A program made the translations under genes and the position numbers. A DNA stretch of 64,000 nucleotides from NCBI RefSeq assembly GCF_004521915.1, contig NZ_SDKD01000004.1, forward strand, positions 1 through 64,000, read 5' to 3'. This stretch comes from Brevibacillus migulae (GTDB lineage Bacteria; Bacillota; Bacilli; Brevibacillales; Brevibacillaceae). Below are positions 44,007 to 53,212 of the stretch, piece after piece. Position 1 is the stretch's first letter. Each line of letters starts with the position of its first letter. Under the pieces are notes generated by a model. That model did not search any database and was not told the DNA's origin. It worked only from the letters and a program-made list of their open reading frames with translations.

Positions 44007-44924
44007 GTGGGGTCTGTCATCTTGGAAAACATGAAAACGGAGCAACTCTATTCCTTATACAAACCGCTATTGTTCTCCCTTGCTTACCGTATGCTGGGCA
44101 GTGTCATGGATGCGGAGGATATTGTCCAGGAAGCCTTTTTAACCTTATATAAATCCAATTCTGACCACATTCAAAATATGAAAGCATACATGTGCAAAAT
44201 CGTTACGAACCGCTGTCTCGAACTGCTTCGTTCTACGAGAAAACAGCGGGAAGTCTACGTCGGGACATGGCTGCCGGAACCACTCGTGACAACAGCAAGT
44301 GATGAAACGGATCCGATGCAATCATACCTACAGAAAGAATCGGTATCGACCGCTTACTTGCTGTTGTTGCAGCAATTATCGTATATGGAGCGAGCCGTAT
44401 TCTTGCTGCGCGAGGCGATGCAGTACGATTATGAAGAAATTGCCGACATCGTTGGCAAGAGCAGTACTAACTGCCGGCAAATCTTTCATCGAGCGAAACG
44501 CAGCCTCGGTGGAAAATTTATACCGGATAACTTGGACCGATTGGATCAGGAGAAAACCACCAACTTGGTGGAGCAATTCATGCATGCTCTTGCTTCAGCT
44601 GACGCGTCCCAAGTCTTGAAATTCCTATCGACTGACGCGGTACTTTTCACAGATGGGGGCGGCAAAGTAAAGGCACTGACGCAGCCTCTTCACGGGAACG
44701 TACGAATTTCCCACAGTGTAAGCAATTTTTTGGGGAAATGGCCTGGAAGCTTTACTTACCGTTTCGCCATGGTTAATGGCCTGCCTGGAATCGTTGTATA
44801 CAGGGATGAAAAAACGTGGGCTGTCATTTCATTCAAGTTTCGGGATAGCCGCATCATTCATTTCTACTTTGTTTCAAACCCTGATAAATTGAAACATGTG
44901 CATGAGTCAAATGATTTCACATAA
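44007..44924 (+). CDS. ECF41-family RNA polymerase sigma factor (SigJ-like)
   Basis: About 305 residues. Sigma region 2 shows YKPLLFSLAYRMLGSVMDAE and DIVQEAF; region 4 shows LSYMERAVFLLREAMQYDYE and EIADIVGKS. The C-terminal SnoaL-like extension carries the ECF41 marks WLPEPL, DGGGK and NPDKLK, which modulate activity in place of an anti-sigma factor. The start is uncertain: GTG at 44007 follows AGGAGG closely, GTG 43989 and ATG 44031 are in frame. ECF41 genes usually sit beside the oxidoreductase, decarboxylase or epimerase they control, as here. Confidence 0.85.
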   Translation: MGSVILENMKTEQLYSLYKPLLFSLAYRMLGSVMDAEDIVQEAFLTLYKSNSDHIQNMKAYMCKIVTNRCLELLRSTRKQREVYVGTWLPEPLVTTASDETDPMQSYLQKESVSTAYLLLLQQLSYMERAVFLLREAMQYDYEEIADIVGKSSTNCRQIFHRAKRSLGGKFIPDNLDRLDQEKTTNLVEQFMHALASADASQVLKFLSTDAVLFTDGGGKVKALTQPLHGNVRISHSVSNFLGKWPGSFTYRFAMVNGLPGIVVYRDEKTWAVISFKFRDSRIIHFYFVSNPDKLKHVHESNDFT

Positions 44925-44961
44925 AAAAGAAGGGTATTCGGAAATTATAGTGGAAAAGGGC

Positions 44962-46296
44962 TTATAATTCGCCCTTCTCCAATTTTTCAATCAAGGTGGA
45001 AATGTCAATACCACGAAGCTGTTCGCCACACTCATGAACCCCACGGACAGGAGGCGTATTATCGAACATCAGGAAGTTGTTATCTCGGAGTTCGTAGTCA
45101 TCCATACGCTTTTGATTTTGAGGCTTACGATCCTTTTCAAGCCCCTCTGTAAAGAGAATTTTGGCTCGCAGGGCCTCGAATGAATAGCCCCTACCCAAAC
45201 GGCTAATGACACGGATAAGGCTGTTCAGAGACTCCGTAAAATCGTTAGTAATGCGGTGATCGAAGTAAGCGAATATCTCCTCGTCCCAATTCATTATGGC
45301 CTTTATAAGAGGCTCAAAAGCAGATTGGAGTTCATTCGGTATGTTGGCTTTCCAATCGTTATATTTGATGAATGCCTTTTGTCTTGAATCGCAATCCCAA
45401 ATATCGAAGAATGATTCCTTCAAGCTATACGCAATACCGAGAGTGGGGTGATTCTTCGTCCATAGATCAAGCGTTATTTTCTCCATCTCTGTAAGCTCTT
45501 TATGGCGTTTCTGAAGGATAAATCGGTCGTGCATGAGCCCACGCCGTTCCGTTGGTGATAAATCCTCTCTTAGCTGTTTGCGGATGGTTTCTAACGCTTG
45601 GTTCGCCATACGGACAACGTGAAATTTATCGACGATGATCGTAGCCTTTGGCAATATAGCCTTCACAGCCTCTTTATACGGTTTCCTCATACCCATCGTG
45701 AAATACTGTATTCGCCCTTTGTTCGGAAGGCGTGAAAGATATCCGACAACGGTTTCCTTATTGGGATTAGGTAGAATGTCCAGTAAAGTTCGTTCTTCAA
45801 TGTTGGTTAATACGCAACGAGGCTTGATGATATGAATTTCATCGATGCCAAGCCAATTCGGTGTCTCAAACCGAAATATTTCTTCAAGGTGGTTCATGTA
45901 ATCGTGAAAGATATTGCGGATCGTCTTTTCGTTTAGCCCCACGTCTTCTGAAATACTGACGAATGTACGTGTAAGGCTTTGCTTCTCTATATAGGACAAC
46001 AATCGCTTTGTACAGTTCCGCTTTTCGTCAATGATGTGGTCCAAGCGTTCCCAAAAGGTCTGAGAGCATTCACGACAACGATACCTCTGACGCTTTATGA
46101 GAAGCCCTACACGCTTACCGTGAATAGGTAAATCCATACAAACATGTTCCCTGTTACCGTGCTTGTAGAGGTTCGCTTTGCATCCACAATGAGGGCAAGC
46201 TGAAGGTGGAGAGTTCGTCACCACTTGTATAAGAAAATCAAATTCATTCTCACTAATACTTAGGATGTTGAATTTTGGGAGATTTAAAAAATCCAT
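44962..46296 (-). mobile_element. ISL3 family transposase
   Basis: The 444-residue transposase starts MDFLNLPKFNIL. It has a zinc-finger head (CPHCGCKANLYKHG, RYRCRECSQTFWERL) and a DDE domain with Asp in NWLGIDEIHI, Asp in IIVDKFHVVRMANQAL and Glu in NDFTESLNSLIRVI, all in place. It therefore looks intact. The frame is open 18 codons further upstream, overlapping the MFS gene's end. Terminal inverted repeats were not identified, so the exact IS borders are unknown. It divides the sigma factor module from the MFS-ArsR module. Confidence 0.88.
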
Positions 46297-46315
46297 TTGA
46301 ATTTCTTCTATGCAT

Positions 46316-47506
46316 TTATGATGCATAATCTTTTTTTGTTTTAGAGTCATTAGTCAAAATACCACTTGCTATAAAAGAGAACAACGAACCGGCAAAGCAT
46401 ATAGCCGCAAATATGCCAACGGCGGAAAAACCGTTAAATGTCGCATAAATTAAGCCAGCGAACCAAGAACCGAGCGTTGTCGCAGCGTACATGATCGAAC
46501 TGGCCAAGCTAGAGATCGTGCCACGAATTGTCGGATTTAATGAATTCAGCATTCCCATGATGAGCGGAAAGACGATGCCCATGTTTGCAAATATGAAAAA
46601 GTATACCCCTTCGTAAGACGCAACCGATGGCAGGTGAGGCAAAGCAATAAAACATGCAATAGAGACGAGAATGCCCACAACCATCGTATTGAAACGATTC
46701 AACTTTTTGATCACATAAACACCGCTGAAGCTTCCCACGATATTCCCTAGGCCAAGAAAAAACATTACGTACCCCACTTGATCAACCGAAAGATGAAAGC
46801 GGTCCGTCATCCATTTTCCAATGAAAGAAAAGGCAGCAAAAAATCCACATTGAAATAAGAAATGAGCCAGGAAAGATCTTCTCGCGATTCGGCTTGTCAA
46901 TAGCGGGGCGTATCTTTTAAATATCGGGAGCTTGGTTCTTAGGTCTTGTTTCGGTTTCATTTCGGGCAAAGCATAGAAGATGAATATAGCCACCAACAAC
47001 GAGCATGCACCGATTGTAAAAAAAGGATAAGACCAATGGGTTGCAGCAAGCAAGCCTCCAATCGGTATGCCGAACGCTTGGGAAGCAGCCAAGCCTGCCA
47101 TTACGATTCCTGACACTTTGGCGGTCTTTGCCACAGGGAACAGAGCAGGTATAGAGGCCCAGACTTGCGGCGCTGTGAATGCTGCGCTGACTCCTGCTAA
47201 AAAACGGAATAAAAACATCGTCCAAAATCCTGTCGCAAAGCCGCATAAAATGGTTGAAACCGAGAAGCAAACCATGCCGGAAAACATTACTTTTTTGCGA
47301 TCCCATCCATCGGAAAGCGGTCCGGCTATCAGAGCAAATATGGCATATCCCAACGCATATGCCCCGACCATCCAACCGGCATACTCGGTCGGGATATGAA
47401 ACAATTTCTGAAGAGTGGGGATGAGCGGAGAAATCAAAAATGTATCTGTACCGATAACAAACATGATGAGAAAAAATAAGGCTGTTAACTTAATCATGTG
47501 ATTCAT
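46316..47506 (-). CDS. MFS efflux transporter (DHA1-like)
   Basis: The 396-residue protein has twelve hydrophobic segments. Motif A is GPLSDGWDRKKVM near residue 62 and motif C-like glycines lie at GLAASQAFGIPIGG. It should export a drug-like compound by proton antiport. It lies 70 bases downstream of an ArsR-type regulator on the same strand, which probably controls it. Its 3' end abuts the ISL3 transposase but the protein appears complete. Confidence 0.85.
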   Translation of the reverse strand: MNHMIKLTALFFLIMFVIGTDTFLISPLIPTLQKLFHIPTEYAGWMVGAYALGYAIFALIAGPLSDGWDRKKVMFSGMVCFSVSTILCGFATGFWTMFLFRFLAGVSAAFTAPQVWASIPALFPVAKTAKVSGIVMAGLAASQAFGIPIGGLLAATHWSYPFFTIGACSLLVAIFIFYALPEMKPKQDLRTKLPIFKRYAPLLTSRIARRSFLAHFLFQCGFFAAFSFIGKWMTDRFHLSVDQVGYVMFFLGLGNIVGSFSGVYVIKKLNRFNTMVVGILVSIACFIALPHLPSVASYEGVYFFIFANMGIVFPLIMGMLNSLNPTIRGTISSLASSIMYAATTLGSWFAGLIYATFNGFSAVGIFAAICFAGSLFSFIASGILTNDSKTKKDYAS

Positions 47507-47576
47507 CTTCTCCTATCGATCTTAGTTTCGTTGTAAAACAACTTTTGAACTAATGGAGAAAAAAAAGAATTTCTTT

Positions 47577-47867
47577 CTACAACGTATCAAGAAATCCCGG
47601 CAAGTAAGATTCAAAGGTCTCCATGTCGATACTCGTATACTTCGTTTGGGCTTCTTTTCGTACCTTTATCAATTTCGCCTCCTTTAAAGTACGTAAATGA
47701 TACGAAGTATTCGACTTCGAAGTATTGCAAATGTCCCCAATTTCTCCGCAATTCATCTCCTTCTTATTGGCGTATAGAACTCGTATGATTTCCAATCTTG
47801 TTTCATCAGCTAATGCTTGAAACATTTTGACCCTGTGCTCATGATTAAATGATTTTTGAGTAGTCAT
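47577..47867 (-). CDS. ArsR/SmtB-type transcriptional regulator
   Basis: The 96-residue winged-helix protein shows MFQALADETRLEIIRVLYAN, the recognition region ICNTSKSNTSYHLRTLKEAK and LIKVRKEAQTKY. CNTSKS contains one cysteine where metal-sensing ArsR proteins often have CxC, so a metal role is uncertain. It is the first gene of a two-gene unit with the MFS transporter and has a good promoter upstream. Confidence 0.85.
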   Translation of the reverse strand: MTTQKSFNHEHRVKMFQALADETRLEIIRVLYANKKEMNCGEIGDICNTSKSNTSYHLRTLKEAKLIKVRKEAQTKYTSIDMETFESYLPGFLDTL

Positions 47868-47874
47868 AAAACCA

Positions 47875-47902
47875 TTGTACTAAGATGTTGCTACATATCA
47901 AG
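47875..47902 (-). promoter_or_regulatory. Promoter of the arsR-MFS unit
   Basis: On the minus strand TTGATA is separated by 16 bases from TACAAT, just upstream of the regulator. The spacer holds ATGTAGCAACAT, an imperfect palindrome that could be the regulator's operator. Confidence 0.6.
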
Positions 47903-47970
47903 TCTTTAGCAAAATTCCACCATATTCTCCGATTTATAAGTGAGATGTTATGAGTTGGGGACGAAAATGA

Positions 47971-48015
47971 CCAGGCCCGCTTAGCGTGAATTTCCGCTAA
48001 TGCAGGCCTTTTTTC
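47971..48015. terminator. Hairpin between arsR and SDR genes
   Basis: AGGCCCGCTTAGCG pairs with CGCTAATGCAGGCCT, with six T after it on the plus strand. Both neighbouring genes are on the minus strand, so its orientation is odd; it may have come with an earlier rearrangement or weakly end the SDR transcript. Confidence 0.5.
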
Positions 48016-48047
48016 ATTGTACCGAGGTGCATGGAGATTATTAAACT

Positions 48048-48860
48048 TTAACGAAAGATACCTGAAATCATGCTCATAAAACGCTCATCCGAATTTTCCT
48101 CTCTTGCCCGCATTAAAAATTCGGCGTCTTCTCCAGTAAGATATCGGAAACGATCGGTTTGATCCGTCGCCGCTTTATAAATAGTCATAGCGATTTGGTC
48201 GGGCGAGGAGACATTCGTCTGAAAGCTTTCCAATTGCTTTTTCACAACCGTTTCGGTATAGGCGCTATAAGCTTCCAGCGTATCGTCCGTTAGAATTTCC
48301 AACGATCTTCCTGTAAAGTCCGTGGCTACGTTCCCGGGTTCTACAACTTTTACCCTGATATTATGCGTGGCCAGTTCATAGAATAGCGATTCAGAAAACC
48401 CTTCAATGGCAAATTTGCTCGCATGATAAAGGGAAAGGAGCGGGAAGGCGACTCTTCCCCCCACCGAAGAGATGTTGATGATCATTCCTTCCTTGTTTGC
48501 TCTGAAGTGAGGAAGAATGGCTTTGGTTGTATGGATAACTCCGAATACATTAACATCAAATTGTTTTTTTATCTGAAGATCGTTCGCAGCTTCGAGAGCG
48601 CCAATCGCCGCATATCCGGCATTGTTAAGTAAAACGTCAATTTTGCCGAAATGCTCGATGCCTTTTGAGATGGCTTCCACTATCGTTTCTTTTTCCACGA
48701 CATCCAATTTCGTGACCAGTACACGTTCCTTATGGTTCAAATCTGTTTCCTTCTCTGGAGAGCGCATGGAAGCAATAACATTCCATCCTTGCTCCGAAAA
48801 GTACATTGCAGCTGCTCTTCCTATCCCGGAGGACGCGCCCGTTATTAAAATGGTTTTCAT
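48048..48860 (-). CDS. Short-chain dehydrogenase/reductase
   Basis: The 270-residue classical SDR carries the cofactor motif TGASSGIGRAAA, NNAGYAAIG, the catalytic Ser in INISSVGG and YHASK (Tyr and Lys). It would oxidise or reduce an alcohol/ketone with NAD(P)H; the substrate is unknown. It is divergent from a TetR gene across a 170-base AT-rich gap, suggesting TetR control. Confidence 0.88.
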   Translation of the reverse strand: MKTILITGASSGIGRAAAMYFSEQGWNVIASMRSPEKETDLNHKERVLVTKLDVVEKETIVEAISKGIEHFGKIDVLLNNAGYAAIGALEAANDLQIKKQFDVNVFGVIHTTKAILPHFRANKEGMIINISSVGGRVAFPLLSLYHASKFAIEGFSESLFYELATHNIRVKVVEPGNVATDFTGRSLEILTDDTLEAYSAYTETVVKKQLESFQTNVSSPDQIAMTIYKAATDQTDRFRYLTGEDAEFLMRAREENSDERFMSMISGIFR

Positions 48861-49030
48861 CTTGTTACCTCCCTTGCTTTAAATGGTTACAGGAGGATTA
48901 TATCCCAATAAAATTACAAAGTAAACTAAATTAATAAAAATAGTTAAGTTAATTCATTTTGTATGAAACGTTTACTCTGATTACGATTGTGTATACTATT
49001 ACGAGTAGATAGCAAAGGGGGCACTTGTCT

Positions 49031-49675
49031 ATGAGAAAAGCTGTCAGCGCAGATCAATATATCGAGAAAATTAAACCTGTCTTAAGGAGAGTGAAATTCA
49101 GCCAACTCAAAATCGATGATATCGCAAAGTATATGGATATCAGTAAAGTGACGTTATACAAGCATTTTTCATCTAAAGATGAGATCATCCATGCAGTTGT
49201 GGAGCATTATATTGAATACTTGCAAGAGGCCGATACTTTCGTAAACGACGATTCTTACTCCTTTTTCGAGCGGTTTCAGAAGATTTATGAACAGTCGTTG
49301 AAATGCGTCATTTATGTATCCGATCTGTTTTTACAAGATCTCAAAGAATCATATCCGCACTTATTTGATAAACTTACAGTTGCGCAGTACCATCGGAATA
49401 AGAATTTACAGGCATTTTTTGAGTCCGGCATGGTGCAGGGGGTTTTTCATCGAATGAACGCTGCGCTATTTATGATTCAAGATGATGCTGTACTGAGACG
49501 CATTATGGACCCTTTGTTTTCCATACAGTATGATCTCACTTTAAAACAAGCACTCATTGATTTTTACACATTGAAAAAATTTCAATTGATTAAACCGGAA
49601 TACCTAGATGACATAGATGATCATATGATTGAAAGTGAAATCGCACAAATTTTACAAACGATCTCCTAATGATGA
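49031..49675 (+). CDS. TetR/AcrR-type transcriptional regulator
   Basis: About 212 residues when read from the ATG after the GGGGG ribosome site (a TTG two codons upstream is possible); the stop is near 49669. The N-terminal helix-turn-helix is KIDDIAKYMDISKVTLYKHF followed by SSKDEIIHAVV. The C-terminal ligand domain has no recognisable signature. It is divergent from the SDR gene; the intergenic AACTA...TAGTT inverted segments (about 48924-48955) are possible operators. Confidence 0.85.
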
Positions 49676-49733
49676 TCATGAAATGAAAAATATTTGGGTT
49701 ATACGCGATCAATAGTAGGGCGCAATTCTAATG

Positions 49734-49778
49734 AAAAAAGAAAGGAGCTTCCGCGGTAAACTCCTTTCTCATTTTTTG
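49734..49778 (+). terminator. Terminator of the tetR gene
   Basis: GAAAGGAG and CTCCTTTC pair around a 13-base loop, preceded by A and followed by TCATTTTTT. Confidence 0.8.
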
Positions 49779-49920
49779 ATTGTGATAGCCTTTAAGGTAA
49801 ACCGTATCTAAGTGAAGATAATTTTCGAGGGGAGGAGCTCATCTGCACGTCTCCTAAGGGTCTTGGTGCTGGGACAAGTACTTCATGGGAAAAAGTAGCA
49901 TTCATGAAATTCAAACTCTT

Positions 49921-50457
49921 CTACCGGTCAATCGCATAGCGCAGTTGAACGACGTCACCGCCGAGGGGCTTGCAGTCTAGCAATTGCACATGTTTATGTC
50001 GGTAATTATCTTTGTCAATTAAAAGATTTAATCCTTTACCTTCCAACACAGGGGCAACATTGAAAATCACTTCGTCTACAAGTCCTTGGCTTAAAAACGA
50101 ATTGTGAATATCCGCGCCGCCGCTAATGAGAGCGGTTTGATGGCCTTTTTGCTGTAAGTAGTTCAAGGCTTCCTGAGGCGATCTCACAACCGTTACGCCG
50201 GGGATGTCCTGGATACTCGTGGACATCACAACAATGTCTATCCCCGTGAAAGGGCCGTCTGCGTTTACCTGTTCCTCCTGGGAGACTCTGCTGGGGTCTA
50301 GCATTTCCTCAAACGTTCTGCGTCCGACAATGAAATTTCCAGCAGCTTTCGCGTGTGTGGCGAAGTCGTCCAACGCTTCTTTTTTCGGCGGGTTTTCCGG
50401 GCTGGATTGGGCATAGTTGCCGTTAGCGGTTAATGTTGCCCATAAAATCGTTTTCAT
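49921..50457 (-). CDS. Dihydrofolate reductase/RibD C-terminal family protein
   Basis: The 178-residue protein starts MKTILWATLTANGNYAQ after GAGGAGGAG; six more codons are open upstream. It shows GNFIVGRRTFEEML, LISGGADIHNSFLSQGLVDE and PVLEGKGLNLL, the RibD_C/DHFR-like reductase fold seen in YwjB and YyaP-type proteins. It uses NADPH on an unknown substrate. It is 15 bases downstream of the dehalogenase pseudogene on the same strand. Confidence 0.8.
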   Translation of the reverse strand: MKTILWATLTANGNYAQSSPENPPKKEALDDFATHAKAAGNFIVGRRTFEEMLDPSRVSQEEQVNADGPFTGIDIVVMSTSIQDIPGVTVVRSPQEALNYLQQKGHQTALISGGADIHNSFLSQGLVDEVIFNVAPVLEGKGLNLLIDKDNYRHKHVQLLDCKPLGGDVVQLRYAIDR

Positions 50458-50471
50458 CGTAATACTCCTCC

Positions 50472-51376
50472 TCATGTTCTACTCTGTATTCTTCGGATGG
50501 ATGCTGCTATCCGATCCGGACGATCCTCTTGCACATAGTGTGAGGCATCTTCCAGGATCTCGGTTTCGTTCAACGGCAAGTATTTTTGCCATTTGGCCAT
50601 CTGTTCGAGCGGGAAGCCGGCACTGTCTTTCGTCCCCCACAAAATATGCGCAGGCAAATCAGATAAATTCGACAACTGCGATTCCATATTCGCGAGCCAT
50701 GTTCGTGCCTTGCGGATCTGCCTGGGAAATATCCATGTCGGGATCCTGGATTTCGGGGTCGGGAACGGGGCGGTATAAGCGTTGCGCAAGCCTTCCGTGA
50801 CTTTTTCGGCATGGTATATCCCGTGGGGAACAATGACTTTGGCGAAAAAATTGCGCCGTGTCTGAAGCCAATACCCGACGGGCCAGCCCCCCATGGCGAT
50901 CGAGAACAATTTCATCGGCAAAATTTCCGCTGGCCAAGCCCACGTATTCATCACGACGATGCCTCGCAAGTTATCCCGGTGCCGTACCGCGTAGTTCAGG
51001 CCGATCGGACCTCCCCAATCCTGAACGACCAAAATAAAATCCTTTAGATCCAAACGGCGAATCAGATCATGAACGGCTTCTGATTGCTCTTGCGGCGTAA
51101 AGCGGTAGCCGTCAGGTGCTTTCGACATACCGAATCCGGGGTAATCTGAGCGATCAGACGGAATTCCCCGCGAAGCTCTTTGATCACATTTCGGTAAAGA
51201 TATGACCATGTAGGGTTGCCGTGTAAAAGAAGAACCGGCTGTCCCTGCCCTTCATCGAGGTAATGGATGTAACCGTCCCGGTAAGGCAGCCAACGATCGG
51301 TGAACGGGTACTCCGTCGGATCTATTGCAAACGGTCTTTTCAAAGAAAGTTCCTCCTTTCTGCTACCCTTTGTCAT
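50472..51376 (-). pseudogene. Haloalkane dehalogenase-like alpha/beta hydrolase, frameshifted
   Basis: Two minus-strand frames together encode one protein of about 300 residues. The first has PFTDRWLPYRDGYIHYLDEG, LLHGNPTWSYLYRNV and FRLIA. The second continues DYPGFGMSKAPDGYRFTPQE, with the nucleophile in VVQDWGGPIGL and the His in DASHYVQED. Family members read FRLIAPDYPGFG, so one base is missing near 51146 (GCTCAGATT where GCTCC-GAT is expected). The product would be truncated unless the base is a sequencing error. Confidence 0.75.
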
Positions 51377-51460
51377 CTTTTTCCTCCTCTTGATTCACAT
51401 CGTAATGGAGCTGTGGTACATTTGAAAAGTAGTTACATTTTTGTGCAATAGTTTCAAAAA

Positions 51461-51844
51461 ATGAACTATGGGGTGATCATGATGATGGATCGATCCTGTC
51501 CTGGCACCGTTGAACCGATCCTCGAGATCTTGGATGGAAAATGGACGCTTCTTCTCTTGTTTGAACTCTTTAACGGGACCCGACGTTTCGGGGAATTACG
51601 CCGCAAGCTGCAACCGATTAGTCCGAAAACGCTGACAGACCGCTTGCGGCTGTTAGAGGAGAAGGGAATCGTCACTCGTACGATTTATCCTGGTGTACCG
51701 TTGCATGTCGAATATGAGCTGACAGAGTCTGGGCAAGGTCTGCAGCCCATTTTTGCCGCCATGTGGACGTGGACGCAGGAATACGGCTCCTATCTGCGGA
51801 AAGAGCCGAACGAGATGGGGCAAGAAACAGAAAAGTTGGTGTGA
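51461..51844 (+). CDS. HxlR-type transcriptional regulator
   Basis: The 127-residue winged-helix protein shows EPILEILDGKWTLLLLFELF, RRFGELRRKLQPISPKTLTD, RLRLLEEKGIV and EYELTESGQ. The Cys in DRSCPGTVEP sits where several HxlR proteins sense oxidants or electrophiles. It is divergent from the dehalogenase-DHFR pair and probably controls it. ATGs at 51479, 51482 and 51485 are possible starts too. Confidence 0.85.
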   Translation: MNYGVIMMMDRSCPGTVEPILEILDGKWTLLLLFELFNGTRRFGELRRKLQPISPKTLTDRLRLLEEKGIVTRTIYPGVPLHVEYELTESGQGLQPIFAAMWTWTQEYGSYLRKEPNEMGQETEKLV

Positions 51845-51920
51845 TTATTTTGTGAGGCTGTGGCTAGAAGGTGTAAAAATAGTTATGCGGAGTTCGGGAA
51901 AGTTATGGTTTGAACAAAGA

Positions 51921-51951
51921 AAGGGCCATCCTAACAAGGATGGCCTTTAAA
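51921..51951 (+). terminator. Terminator next to att-like site C
   Basis: AAGGGCCATCCT and AGGATGGCCTTT pair around a short AACA loop. It is the last structure before the island's distal end. Confidence 0.8.
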
Positions 51952-51992
51952 CTTGCGGTTACAGACAGGCGGGGAGCCGTATCTTAGAAAAC
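51952..51992 (+). repeat. att-like site C, distal island end
   Basis: ACTTGCGGTTACAGACAGGC followed by GGGGAGCCGTATC matches 38208-38241 at 29 of 34 aligned positions. The 3' half of the core has diverged (TTAGAAAA instead of ATAAGTAA), as expected if that half came from the other side of the attachment site. ACTTGC is again the inverse of the GCAAGT after site A. Confidence 0.65.
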
Positions 51993-52001
51993 GATGCCCG
52001 A

Positions 52002-52481
52002 CTATCTCCTCAACCAGTGATAATAGAAGAGGGTAAAGCTCTGGGTAAACAAATAAATCGGAAACGAGTAATACAGCTGATAGCCGTTTTTATAAGTAAG
52101 GGCCCCCACATAGGTAGCGACTCCTTCCAGGCAAACCGCAAAAAAAGACCATCCAATCGTATAAAGAACGGTCCGGTACCTGCGGAATTGAAAATGCTCA
52201 TACAAATAAATAAACAGATAGGGAAACGGGGCGAAGGACAGATACATTAGCAAATCCATCAACGTATACCTGGGGATATGGAACGTATCATAAAAATTCA
52301 GCTTATGGCCACCGATGGAATAGTCGTAAATGGTGTCTACGGTGTAACCCAAAAGGAATAACAGAAAGGTAATCTTCCTTGGGAATTTCTTTGGAAGCAG
52401 TAACGTTGAGAATCCCAAAAGAAGTAAGCAGTAAATAAAAATGGATTCTTTTGCGAGATAATTGTCGCTGAAAAAGACCAT
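52002..52481 (-). CDS. CBO0543-like membrane protein
   Basis: The 159-residue protein has four to five hydrophobic segments and the aromatic-rich pattern of CBO0543 family proteins (LLGYTVDTIYDYSIGGHKLN, FHIPRYTLMDLLMYLSFAPF, PYLFIYL). Function unknown; such proteins are numerous in spore-formers. The ATG at 52481 follows GAGGAG; 49 more codons are open upstream. It lies four bases after the next gene on the same strand. Confidence 0.65.
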   Translation of the reverse strand: MVFFSDNYLAKESIFIYCLLLLGFSTLLLPKKFPRKITFLLFLLGYTVDTIYDYSIGGHKLNFYDTFHIPRYTLMDLLMYLSFAPFPYLFIYLYEHFQFRRYRTVLYTIGWSFFAVCLEGVATYVGALTYKNGYQLYYSFPIYLFTQSFTLFYYHWLRR

Positions 52482-52485
52482 GAAG

Positions 52486-52950
52486 TTACTCCTCTTTACA
52501 AGTAAATTGTCGAAACCAACGTAATAGGAAGTAGGATATGATTTGTACAAAAAAGTAAAAGAACATGGAGTAGAGGTAGTTCCATTTTTGATAATAGTAA
52601 ACATGGAGTTTGATACTTGCCCATTCAACCAGGAATAGAAAGCAATAAAGGATGATAGTCACTCTTTTTTTCTTGAAGAAAGAGATCGGGGAAAGCCACA
52701 CACTCAGACCCATCATGATGGAAAATGGAATGATGACGGTACGAAAAAGCAGAAAAGAAAAGTAATTGGCCAGTGGAGAAGCAAGCTCAATGAATTTTAA
52801 CTCTTCAATGAAAATCCAGGAGCCATTACAAATGAACAGGACAATGACGCAAAATAAGAATGCCTTCTCCTCTTTCTTGAGTACTGACGGAAGCATGATG
52901 GACAACATCATGACCAACCAAGTTAAGGATGAGAATACAACTAGTACCAT
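52486..52950 (-). CDS. Hypothetical membrane protein paired with the CBO0543-like gene
   Basis: The 154-residue protein has about five hydrophobic segments and ends KEE within a lysine/aromatic-rich tail. I do not recognise the family, although its hydropathy resembles that of its partner. The two genes are separated by four bases and form an operon. Confidence 0.65.
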   Translation of the reverse strand: MVLVVFSSLTWLVMMLSIMLPSVLKKEEKAFLFCVIVLFICNGSWIFIEELKFIELASPLANYFSFLLFRTVIIPFSIMMGLSVWLSPISFFKKKRVTIILYCFLFLVEWASIKLHVYYYQKWNYLYSMFFYFFVQIISYFLLRWFRQFTCKEE

Positions 52951-53135
52951 GTAGGATGATTTCCCCTGTTTTTTGATTGATTACTAAAAGTATGTGTAAG
53001 TGTCCAATTGCTTAGTCTAAAGGGTTGTCTTTACTAGCGAGGCTTACCAGTCCTGAATCCTGCCTCTCTCCTCAGATCATGCATAAGTCATAGCAACACA
53101 AGGCAAAATGGAAAAGGAGAACGTGGACAGACAGG

Positions 53136-53163
53136 TTGATTGGAGCGGAGAGTATAGTACAAT
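53136..53163 (+). promoter_or_regulatory. Possible promoter of DUF2294 gene A
   Basis: TTGATT is followed after 16 bases by TACAAT, 50 bases before the TTG start. The rest of 52951-53212 shows no gene. Confidence 0.45.
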
Positions 53164-53212
53164 AAAATGGGCGAGAGACAGGACGCTTTTGCCTAACATG
53201 TAAGGATGATCG

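Larger units (their letters stand above)
36601..51988. mobile_element. SCC-like genomic island inserted at rlmH, possibly two tandem elements
   Basis: The island is bounded by att-like sites at the rlmH end (A), at 38232 (B) and at 51975 (C). A to B is about 1.6 kb; B to C is about 13.7 kb. B and C share the same element-side flank (29 of 34 aligned positions), as expected for two distal ends. Contents are accessory: three TIR proteins, two protease genes, a serine recombinase fragment, regulators, an ISL3 transposase and detoxification genes. Base composition swings from clearly GC-richer (first TIR) to strongly AT-rich (38.5-41.8 kb). No intact ccr recombinase was found. Confidence 0.65.

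Noticed and set aside
48048..48860. Hairpin at 47971-48015 as terminator proof for a plus-strand gene
   Set aside because: No plus-strand gene lies upstream; the hairpin was kept as a feature with uncertain role only.
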